Source: Ditylenchus dipsaci (Eukaryota > Nematoda > Chromadorea > Rhabditida > Anguinidae). From it: DNA of 64,000 bases. Below, piece after piece: positions 55,370 to 64,000 of this stretch. The notes under the pieces were generated by a model, which made no database searches, had not been told where the DNA came from, and worked only from the letters and a program-made list of their open reading frames with translations. The position numbers and the translations under genes were made by a program. Within the stretch, counting starts at the first letter, position 1. Each line of letters opens with the position of its first letter. Location: contig SADC01000146.1 of NCBI GenBank assembly GCA_004194705.1, forward strand, positions 62,001 to 126,000, in the 5' to 3' direction.

Positions 55370-55498
55370 ATGGCTGACGTGCTTTATGATATAATTCAAT
55401 TTCTGAGCTACGGAGAATGCAAGAAAACAGTGGTTGTTTCCAAATTGTTCTCACGCATAGCCTTGCACAGAATGCAGCTGCAAGCGATTCAACTTCTG
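55370..55498 (+). CDS. F-box-like first exon
   Basis: ATG opens a frame MADVLYDIIQFLSYGECKKT then VVVSKLFSRIALHRM, which has the pattern of an F-box (Leu/Ile-rich helix, VSK, R.A). It ends CTT CTG before the donor GTGGGTCG. A possible next exon starts at 55555 after TAACATAG but within about 20 bp runs into a poly-G tract and a repeat insertion. F-box proteins recruit substrates to SCF ubiquitin ligases. Probably a broken or intron-interrupted gene; the rest was not found. Confidence 0.4.
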
Positions 55499-55574
55499 GT
55501 GGGTCGTGTGTCTCCATAAATTTATTTTACAAGCTGTTTTGATAATAACATAGATCTCGGCATCTCCACACAAC

Positions 55575-56425
55575 ATTTCGGGGGGGGGGGGGGGAGAAGG
55601 CTTGAGAGTTAGAGATGCGTGCACTCACTTAGCTTAAAAATGATTCCGAGAAGTACTCTTGATCATAGAGCTGGGCTGGGACGGAAGTCAAAAAAAGTCT
55701 GAACAAAAATCGGAACCGGAAGTAGAAAATTTTCAAAACCGAAAGTCGGAAATCGGAAGAAAAAAAGTGCCGGAAATCGGAAGACGGAAATCGGAAGAAA
55801 TTTAACGAAATTCCAAAAAATTTTCGGCACTTGTATCGTTCCCTCCACCACCCTGTATTCAGGGTCACTTTTCGGTTATTTATTGAATTTTTAGGCATAA
55901 ACTTTGGCAATGGTGGGTTCGTATTTGTTCTGATTTGTTCTATACCGTTTATGTTGTGATAATGCTTCAGTCTCTATCATTCCCCCAGCTTCTAATAAAG
56001 ACTTACCTGTGACGGGGGAAAAGAACTATGGAGGCCTTTTTCAACCTCGAAAATAGGTTGAATAATAAGGGGTTGGTCCTTATTAGAATTAACCCCATTG
56101 GTCCTTATTAGAATAAATACGGTAAGTAAAAACGGACTCAAACATGTTTTCCAATTACACTAAATTAATAAAAATTGATCAAAATGTGTTTGAGCATGTC
56201 CTAAAATGCGTGTTTAAACGCGGGAAGTGAACGAAAAAAGTACCGAAAAAATTCTACGTTAACTACTTTCTTCCGATATTTCCGAAATTTGCCCTATTTT
56301 ATCGGAAATCGGAAAACGGAAGCAAGAAGTGCCAGAAATCGGAAGACGGAAATCAGAATTCCGTCCCACCTCTGTCGTAGATTCTATTTTTGCCACGCCC
56401 CAAGTAGAAAAACATTGTATAACAG
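55575..56425. mobile_element. Shared-core element split by a nested insertion
   Basis: The left part (55590-55670: GGCTTGAGAGTTAGAGATGCG to GTACTCTTGATCATAG) and the right part (56385-56425: ATTCTATTTTTGCCACG) are adjacent in the related elements at 34902 and 49130. Between them is an insertion (about 55674-56378) with ends GGCTGGGACGGAAGTC and GAATTCCGTCCCACC and many CGGAAATCGGAAGAC words. Confidence 0.7.
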
Positions 56426-57196
56426 TCAGAAAATACAGTCAAACCTCGATATAACGCCACCCCTTGGGACCGGCACCCATGTGGAGTTATATAGAGGTGG
56501 CGTCATATCGAGTCAACTGTATCAGAAAATTTACAAAGTGGCGTTATATGGAGTGCTCTGATCAAGATCTGATACGTATGATACGTATTAATACGTATTA
56601 AAATACCTATTCGTTACTTAAACTGATAGAAATTTAAATAAAATGTCAAAGGTTACAATAAATTTTTAGCAGCATATTGTAGCGCAGCTCAAGCGCTACA
56701 AAACCTACGTTATAAAATGTTTTTGAAGATCTCAGCGTTGAGATATGGCTTTTTGGAAGAAATCAATTTCTTGAAAAAATGACTAAATTCCAAAAATTTA
56801 GGAAAACTTGCATTTTTGTCATTTTTCCATTAAATAATTATAGAAGTTAAAAGAAAGGGGTTTAAAAGCGTTAAAAACAATTTTGACTAAAATAATTAAA
56901 AAAAATACCGTTCGGACCCATAAAAGCTGCGATATGAAATGTCGCGGTACGAAGTGTGACCCAACCCATCAGCACACATACATGCCATAAATATACGTTT
57001 TTCATTTTTTCACCGCAAAATGATTATTCAAACGATATTTGCCCGCTGAAGTTACCGACAAATTATCGATAAATCGCAAAGTGGCGTTATTATTGATGGT
57101 CCTTTCCTTTGTAGGTGCCGGCCAGGCTTGCAGCTGACTGTGAAAAAAAAATCAGAACCAGATATCAGATGTCAAAAAAAGTCAGGTAATCAGATA

Positions 57197-57439
57197 CCGT
57201 ATTTTCTCTATTAAGTCCCCCCCTCTCTAATAACTCGCCCTATTTCGACCCCATATCTCAGTCTAAGGAAAAATTTTTGTAAATCTGTTTTTTGCGTTTT
57301 CTAAATCACCACGATCTTAGTTGATTCCACTTTTTAGATTTCGGTCGGGCATCCGAAAATCTCAAAATCGAAATATTTTTTTCCGATTTTTTAAGGGTTG
57401 AAAAATAACTCCCCGGGGGACTTACTACAGAAAATACGG
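57197..57439. mobile_element. CCGTATTTTC MITE, TA duplication
   Basis: It starts CCGTATTTTCTCTATTAAG and ends ...CTACAGAAAATACGG, with TA on each side. GTCCCCC/GGGGGAC inner pairs. Confidence 0.7.
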
Positions 57440-57649
57440 TATCAGAAATCAGATATCAGAAATAGGCAGCTTTTTTATTCAAAAATTTAACAATTATTCA
57501 AACACGGCAAGTTATTGTGAACGAAAAGCAGCATTCTCAAATTGAAATACAACTAAAACATTACCTTAACTGCAAAAATATAAACTAAGAATAAGCTTAT
57601 TGTTCATGGAGTGAATGGACAGACTGAACAGGAAATGAAAAATGTAATC

Positions 57650-57785
57650 GGAGGCGAATTGGCACGGGGCGAATTTTCCTGAAGTTAAATTGTCCCGGGA
57701 TGCGAATTGTCCCATAGGCAAATTTTCCTGAAGGCGAATTGTACCGAGAGGCGAATTGTCCTGGAGGTGAATTGACCGTGTACCT
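57650..57785. repeat. GGCGAATTGTCC short tandem repeat
   Basis: About six spaced copies of GGCGAATT(GT/TT)CC words. Confidence 0.65.
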
Positions 57786-58010
57786 TACACAACCATTTTG
57801 ACTGGCCCTTTTTTACCGGTCCCTTTTTACAACCCTTTTTACGCAGTTACACTAACTATTCTTTTTTATAGTGCTATTTGAACCTGAATTGCTTTCTAAT
57901 CATAACAAAATAAATAACTTTTGGTAGAAACTCAATAAAAATTAGGATTGTAGAAACAGTCATACTGATATATATACCATGCATGACCTCCAACATTTTA
58001 AACGACATGG

Positions 58011-58075
58011 TAGCCTAGTGGGTAAGGCTGTGGAGGTACATCACTGACGCAAAAGTTCGGTTCCACCTGATAACT
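58011..58075 (+). repeat. tRNA-derived SINE-like segment
   Basis: TGGTAGCCTAGTGGGTAAGGC resembles an A-box region and AGTTCGGTTCCACC a B-box. It lacks a clear full cloverleaf. Confidence 0.55.
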
Positions 58076-58163
58076 GACCTACTTTTTGAAGCTTAAATTG
58101 GGTAAGATCCAAGTTTAAATGGGTGAAATTAATGTTTAAATTGGACAAAATCCAAGTTTAAAT

Positions 58164-58553
58164 GGGCAGTCAAAGATCGGGCCATTTCAAATTGGGCCAC
58201 CGTAAATTGGGCCAATTTAAATTGGGCCACCGTGAATTGCGCCAAATTCAAATTGGGCCGATTCAAATTGGGCCACAGTAAATTGGGCCAAATTCAAATT
58301 CGGCCACCGTAAATTGGGCCAATTTGAGTCTCATTGAGTAGCCATTGCAGAAGCTGAGAACGTTGCGCCTCTCCGTATTGAACGAGTTTGCCATTTGCCC
58401 AATTTGAAATTGGCCCAATTTACGGTGGCCCAATTTGAATTTGGCCCAATTTGAATTTGGCCAAGTCTGATTTGGCGCAATTTACGGTGGCCCAATTGAA
58501 ATTGGCCCAATTTACGGTGGCCCAATTTGAAATGGCCATATCTTTGACTGCCC
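58164..58553. mobile_element. GGGCAGTCAAAG palindromic MITE, target duplication GTTTAAAT/GTTTGAAT
   Basis: The ends GGGCAGTCAAAGAT and its inverse enclose arms made of AAATTGGGCCACCGTAAATT units. The flanks GTTTAAAT and GTTTGAAT match at 7 of 8 positions. Confidence 0.75.
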
Positions 58554-58897
58554 GTTTGAATTGAGTCAGACTAAAGTTTAATTAGAGTAAAGTTAAAATT
58601 GGGTAAGGTTAAGCTTTAAACAGGATCATGTTAAGGTACTAGGTCGTCGTTTTTAATGCTCAATAGTTACTCGAATTAAACTTCAACATGACCCAATTTA
58701 AACTCAAGCTGGAGTTCCTGCGATGGAATAGTGAAATCCAAACAATTCCGATGAAACTGATGACAGACGATATAGTACGCTGTGAAATAACTACATTGCG
58801 GTGAAGGGAAAAAGATACTTTTTCAAAAATATATTTATAAAATACCAGAAATAAAAGCAAATAATGTATCATGCAGCTGATTAAAAAAAATCAGAAT

Positions 58898-59026
58898 CAG
58901 ATATCAGATGTCGAAAAAGTCAGGTAATCAGGTAATCAGATATCAGATGTCGAAAAAGTCAGGTAATCAGGTAATCAGATATCAGATGTCGAAAAAGTCA
59001 GGTAATCAGGTAATCAGATATCAGAT
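58898..59026. repeat. 39-bp minisatellite, three units
   Basis: The unit begins CAGATATCAGATGTCGAAAA and ends with doubled CAGGTAAT. A single related unit is at about 57160. Confidence 0.9.
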
Positions 59027-59199
59027 GTCAGCTGCAACCTTGGTGCCGACACTTAGTGGCGTTGTATCGAAATGGCGTTATTTAGAGGTTTCACTGTACA
59101 ATCATCTACCTACTTATCATCTTGCTACAAAAATGCCCCTTTTTATTCCCTTTCACTCTCTTTACAGCCCTTGTTTCTTGTGAAATTTTAAAAGCCGCC

Positions 59200-59594
59200 G
59201 GTACTTATGTCGTTTACATCCCACCTTCATTTTTCGATTTTTTCTAGTTAAAAATATGCAAATTTAATATATTTTTATTCACATGCATACAAGTCAACAA
59301 TTTGAGACCACAAATAATATATAATAACTTAGAGCTTTGCCAGATTAAAGTTGCGCAATTCCTCCATCTGAAAAGCATAAAACATTAAATCAGACCGCCG
59401 AATAAATGCACCAAGCAAAAAAAAACAACTAAACAAAAAAGTGGAGAAGAAAATTTGCTGGTAATGATATTATGTATTATTTGTGGTCTCAAATTTTGGA
59501 ATTGTATGCATGTGAATAAAAATATATAAAGTTTGCATATTTTTTAAAAGAAAAAATTGAAAAATGAAGGTGGGATGTAAACGACATAAGTACC
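59200..59594. mobile_element. GG-terminus MITE, target duplication AAGCCGCC
   Basis: It begins GGTACTTATGTCGTTTACATC and ends as its inverse. AAGCCGCC is at 59192-59199 and 59595-59602. It is inserted into a fragment of the shared-core family (59130-59199 resembles the end of 49130-49745). Confidence 0.9.
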
Positions 59595-59674
59595 AAGCCG
59601 CCATTTTAAGTTATAAAATTTCGACCAAAATTTTGACTGTGTTTTGAAAACATTTTTTCTCGGAATTCAAAAAA

Positions 59675-60255
59675 CAGCCGGCTTTCCCGGCTGTATATCA
59701 ACTGGAAAAGCGACTACTGGAAAAGTGTATAATTCGCAAAAATGTGTTTTCGAAACGTCGGATTGGCGAAACGTTAACTCGAAAAATGTACAACTTGCAA
59801 AAACGTAGCTTGAAAAACGAAGAACTCGCAGAAAAATTTGGTTTTGCCTTTTTCTCTTCAAAATTTCGACCTTTTTAAAGGTTTCCACACCATCAGATAG
59901 CCCTGCAATTCTGCTTTCCGATGATATATCATTTATTTCATTATCTCACAAAAAAATTTCTGACAACCTTCATGTTTTAAGCTCATTATTCTACATTTTC
60001 GTAAGATAATGCAATAAATTTTACTTTATCAGAAACCAGAATCGAAGGGTTACCTAATGGTGTTAAAACCTTTAAAAAAGATCCAAATTTTTAAGAAAAA
60101 CAGCTTTTCTGTGAGTTCTTCGTTTTTCGAGTTACGTTTTTGCGAGTTGTACATTTTCCGAGTTAACGTTTCGCCAATCCGTCGTTTCGAAAGACACATT
60201 TTGCGAATTATACACTTTCTTAGTAATCACTTTTTCGGTCGATACACAGCCGGCT
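59675..60255. repeat. Foldback with TTCGCAAAA / GTTTCGCCAATCCG arms
   Basis: Words such as GGATTGGCGAAACGTTAACTC and GTGTATAATTCGC on the left return inverted at 60090-60230. No target duplication was established. Confidence 0.7.
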
Positions 60256-60508
60256 TTCTCATAAAATAGCTTTATAGAAACCCGGATATGAGTTTATTTC
60301 CTCCATCAAACCACTTTGCGTAGTGGAAAGAAATTCTATACTCAAGTCTTTATATAATGGTATTGAGATTGAATTTCACAAAAATTAAAATCGGCATTTC
60401 GTTGTGGAGATGCCGTGAATGCGACTAGCACTTTTCTAGTTCAGATATTCTATAGTTTAACTGTTGTTTTTATTGTGGGAATTATATACCAAACTTTATT
60501 TGTTTTAG

Positions 60509-60885
60509 CAGGTCGAAATGTATATGCGATGCATTTACACACGAGAGGATTTCGAGAAAGTTGTGGCCACTGGCAAGGTTGTCATTTTTCTCAAAGTTTG
60601 CATGGTATAATATGAATTTTCAGGCTTTGGTCGTGCTTAAAGTCTATGGTGGATCAAAAGAAAAGCTGAGTGGGGAATGTGCTAAGGCCTATTTGAGTGC
60701 AATCCAAATGCTACATTTTGAACGTGAGACTTGTGCTCAGTTCGGTTGGCCGCTTCGATTTGTAATGGGTGGGTTTACAAATTAATTTCTTATTTCACGT
60801 TTAAAATTACTTTTCAGACTTTTCTAACAATAACAGCAACAGAATGGCCTTCCATTACTATCATAAGAAAAAAGAAGTGGCCCAG
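60509..60885 (+). CDS. Unrecognised protein family, copy 2 (truncated)
   Basis: Exons 60509-60577, 60624-60768 and 60818-60885 encode QVEMYMRCIYTREDFEKVVA then TGK, ALVVLKVYGGSKEKLSGECA, LRFVM and DFSNNNSNRMAFHYYHKKKE. Intron positions and phases are identical to copy 1 at 50389-50924. The donor context GTAACCTAAT is also shared with copy 1, but the sequence then changes abruptly into a foldback element and no equivalent of the last exon (VLVIAEVAG) was found. The 5' exon is also missing. Unknown function; likely a degenerating duplicate or one with a very long last intron. Confidence 0.6.
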
Positions 60886-60902
60886 GTAACCTAATACACC
60901 TT

Positions 60903-62490
60903 TGCCAAAGTTTTTTTTGGCACACCCACAACTGCTCAAAAATTAACTGAGAAAAAAGACAACTGCTCAAAAAGTCATCTGAGAATAAATTCAAATGATT
61001 AATAATTTGTCTTGGCACAATTTGTTTCGCAAATAACTTTTTGATACTTCAATGTTCTTACAAATAATTGTTTGTGGTAGAAATGAAGTTTTAGACAATT
61101 GATTCTCCAATTTTATTCATACTTCCTAGCTACTCATTTCTAACTACACTCCACTGTACAAACAATACAGCAATGGAACCATTGTTCAAAACTAAGGTTG
61201 TTCATGGTCGCTTAATTCTGCCCTATTCAGTTTAATAACAAAATGGTTTGTTATTAATCCGACAAACTTTTGATTTTTCAAGTCTTCCAGGGGGGTATCC
61301 ACCTACCCGAGAGGTATCTACGCTAGGTTCCAGACTCCGGGTGGGAAAAATGGTGGTTTTTGTCTTAATAAAGAATCCAAAGAATTTGAAGTGTGAAAAA
61401 AATTGTTTGATTTTAATTTAGACAAGTGCATAAGTGATCGTCCACTTGGAGAAAAAATTTTCTTTGGGAGGGCAACGAATAAGGGAGTTTAGCCAAAAAA
61501 TTATTTTGGCTTTTTCCGGTTCCAAAACCTGTTTTCTGGAATAACTCGGGTATGCTGAAGATGGTTTGATAGTGGTTAAGTGCCGATCTCTTGGGTATTT
61601 TTTGAGTATTGGGATATAATTGATTTCACCAAAACTAGATTTTACCAAAACTAAAAAAAACTCGAAAAACGGCGTTTTACCACTATCAAACCATCTTCAG
61701 CATGCCCGAAATAGTCCAGAAAACAGGTTCTGGAACCTGAAAAAGCAAAAAAATTTTGCTCCTAGTGGACGACCACTTGATTTGGTTGGTTTAGACTAAC
61801 AATTTAAATTCCATCCTTTTTTTAAATGCGTGAGTCTGAAAAGTGTGGATCAGTTCGTATGTGGATCGATTCGGTGCCGCCCGAGAAACAAACCAAATTG
61901 CGGATATGATTTCACGTATACCGTATTCACTCTTTTAATCGCCCATGGACGTTTATTTTTCAACCCTTGAAAAATCGGAAAAAAAAATATTTCGATTTTG
62001 AGATTTTTGGGTGCTTAACCAAAATTTAAACAGTGGAATCAGGTAAAGTCGTGGTAACTAAGAAAACGCAAAAAACAGATTTGCAAAATAATTTTTTTTA
62101 AACTGAGATATAGGTCCTCGAGGGGGCCGTTTATTAGAGGGTGGGCGATAAATAGAGTGAATACGGTAATAGCATAATTCGTTTTTTGATTTGACTGAAT
62201 ATTATTTTTCTAGCTATCCAGGTGGAATCCACCTGACCAGGACCACAAGGAATGAATAATACATTCGGTGAACGTATGTATTTAACAAATATAACAAGAA
62301 AAAAACTATACAACCCATAATTCACAAGAAAGTTTATAGTGAAATAGTTCTGTCAAAGAACAATTATTTTCGAAACAAATCGTGGCAAGACCAACTGTTT
62401 CTCATTTGAATTTATTCTCAGATTACTTTTTGAGCAGTTGTCATTTTTCTAAGTTAATTTTTGAGCAGTTGTGGGCGTGCCTTTTTTCGG
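60903..62490. repeat. 1.6-kb foldback with nested elements
   Basis: The left arm (CCCACAACTGCTCAAAAATTAA and onward) returns inverted at 62360-62490. Inside are the CCAAGTGGTCG-family element (about 61431-61790) and the CCGTATT MITE (61921-62166). Confidence 0.75.
61921..62166. mobile_element. CCGTATTCAC MITE, TA duplication
   Basis: It starts CCGTATTCACTCTTTTAATCG and ends AAATAGAGTGAATACGG, with TA on both sides. Confidence 0.75.
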
Positions 62491-62579
62491 CATTTTTGGA
62501 CCAAAAAATTTCCGGTCCAAGGGATGAGATTTTGGCTGTGGGCCGGACTGGTCTTGTTCAAGTAAAGGCTGAAAAAAAC

Positions 62580-63301
62580 TAGAGTTGGGTCAATTATCAG
62601 TCATAATCTTTCGCGGTAATATTACCGGTCATAATCTTTTTTTCGGTCATATTCTGGTCATAATCTTTTTTATCATATTAAAGAAAATTTTATCGATTAA
62701 TCTCTTTTATTGCTTCAACGCCGACTTTCTTCCACTCATAAACAAACCTTATCAGTAACCTCAAATACTTTCATGCGTTAACTAAACTTTAAATGCTTTT
62801 CCATATCCAGCTACCATCCAGTACCCTTTACCATAGTCACCCAACGCGAAAAGTCAAAATTTAGTAAAAAATATTGTCTTCCTCCACCTGAAAACATGTT
62901 TTCTTCACGTTTCAGGCCCTGAAATACACAAAAAAGTGTTTCGAACTCTTTTTGGAGGAGTTGGTGGACCGAAGTCCGGCCCGATTTCCTGCTTGTTGAA
63001 AAAGAATATGACCGATTTTTCATTACCCGGTCATAATCTAGATTATGACCGGTAATATTACCAGATTATGACCGGTAATATTACCGGTCGGCCAAGGTTA
63101 AGAACAAGCACCCCACTCGAGTAAAGAACAAGCACCCCAAAAAATCAATAGGGGGGACCAAGGCAAAAAAAAAAGATGCCTTGGTCCCCCTGTTGATTGT
63201 TTTTATTTTTTAAATTTTTTGCCTTGGTCCCCCTATTGATTTTTTTGGGGTGCTTGTTCGTTACCTGTGCCTACCGGTCATATTACCATTGCCCAACTCT
63301 A
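62580..63301. mobile_element. hAT-type element ends TAGAGTTGGG, with inner palindrome
   Basis: The left end TAGAGTTGGGTCAAT and right end ATTGCCCAACTCT match hAT-style termini; an A-rich duplication flanks it but is ambiguous because of the A-runs. Repeated GACCGGTAATATTACC words lie near each end. A separate palindrome (about 63134-63270: AAGAACAAGCACCCCA and GATCAATAGGGGG-type words) is nested on the right. Confidence 0.65.
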
Positions 63302-64000
63302 AAAAAACCAACAAAAAGAGAAAATACCAAAAGTCAAAGCTAAAGAATGATATTGCTCTATAATAGTGTTGATGTGCGAGAAAAATCACGATTTTTCTTG
63401 CAAGGTATGTTAATCTCTCTATTCTCGCCCTGCCAAATTTTTGAAATGTCGCATCTCAATCTTTCACGCAGTACTTTCGAGAAAATCTCACAAATTTCAC
63501 AAAATCTTGCCTTGTTATCTCGCACGTATTCTCAACCATCAATACTAATCTATACGCTTTTGCGGGTTCGAAAAAAATACTTCAAACTTACAGACACGAT
63601 CAAGGCGCCGATAGTTGCCTCATAGTGTGTCAAAATCGAAAAGGTGCAAACTCGTAGTTTTCATGTCGAGACAAAAAAAATTATCATTTTATTTATGAAT
63701 CCAGTGTTCACATAGGCGAGTCGAGGTCTAGCTCGTGTTTTCTCAACCCTTTTGGTGATCAGAGAGAAATTTTTCTATACTTTTTGTCATTCTTTACTTT
63801 GACTATTTTTTGATCAATCATTTAAGTCTGCTTTATGACTGAGAATAATGTAAGTCACTTATCAGAAATTTTCATACCGTTGGATAGCTTAGACTTTTCG
63901 CTATCAAATAAGGAAAAAATTCAAGCAATTTTACTAGAAGAACAAAAAGTTCGGTCAAAAAGAAGTTGAAATTATCGTTTAAGAGAGTCCGCCTGTCAAC
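63302..64000. other. No supported gene
   Basis: AT-rich. One 92-codon plus-strand frame at 63347-63625 has no recognisable features. Confidence 0.4.

Larger units (their letters stand above)
56436..59096. mobile_element. Tc1-type MITE expanded to 2.66 kb by nested elements
   Basis: It starts CAGTCAAACCTCGATATAACG and ends GGCGTTATTTAGAGGTTTCACTG, with TA at both sides. It contains an inverted-repeat block bounded by TTGCAGCTGA (57135) and TCAGCTGCAA (59028), within which lie the elements at 57197-57439 and 58164-58553, a minisatellite at 58898-59026 and a tRNA-like piece at 58011-58075. Confidence 0.7.

Overview
The window is nuclear DNA from an invertebrate animal, most likely a nematode. 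The evidence is short GT-AG introns with TTTCAG-type acceptors, a gene pair spaced like a nematode operon, a globin of the type common in roundworms, scattered TTAGGC/GCCTAA telomere-like words, and acceptor sites lying just upstream of several start codons. There are no prokaryotic features. The sequence is AT-rich. Genes occupy perhaps a quarter of it, and much of the rest is inverted-repeat (foldback/MITE-type) DNA nested several layers deep.

Genes, left to right: a Ser/Pro-rich protein of unknown function (+, 1174-5341, 5' end not found); a globin with long disordered ends and a myristoylation-type N-terminus (-, 14682 down to 7046 or 6199); an uncertain exon cluster (-, 17.1-17.7 kb); a small 63-aa ORF (-, 24303-24494); the complex I 75-kDa subunit NDUFS1 in 22 exons (-, 25355-28676); a 705-aa coiled-coil protein built from duplicated exons (-, 28865-32369), whose stop lies 189 bp before the NDUFS1 start; an ARL2-type small GTPase (+, 37563-43310) with a 4.6-kb intron full of mobile DNA; two partial minus-strand genes (43.4-44.4 kb); an OTU-family cysteine protease gene with reading-frame lesions (+, 45571-47410); and two members of one unrecognised gene family, at 50389-50924 (-) and 60509-60885 (+, cut short by an insertion). 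An F-box-like first exon sits at 55370-55498.

Repeats: many elements can be bounded from the sequence. One group has 5'-GG termini and 8-bp target duplications, which resembles Merlin elements. Another has CAGTC/CAGTT or CCGTA termini and TA duplications, as in Tc1/mariner-type MITEs. Others are hAT-type MITEs, two decayed mariner transposases, tRNA-derived SINE-like pieces and at least ten minisatellites. They fill the introns of the globin, ARL2, Ser/Pro-rich and coiled-coil genes and the 5' flank of the coiled-coil/NDUFS1 pair.

A recurring oddity is that five genes appear one base short in frame at one or two places. In every such case except the OTU gene, one extra coding-strand G at or beside a G would restore the frame. 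Assembly error is the simplest explanation, but the pattern deserves checking against reads and RNA. All exon models were built by eye from reading frames, splice signals and remembered family sequences. No database search was run.
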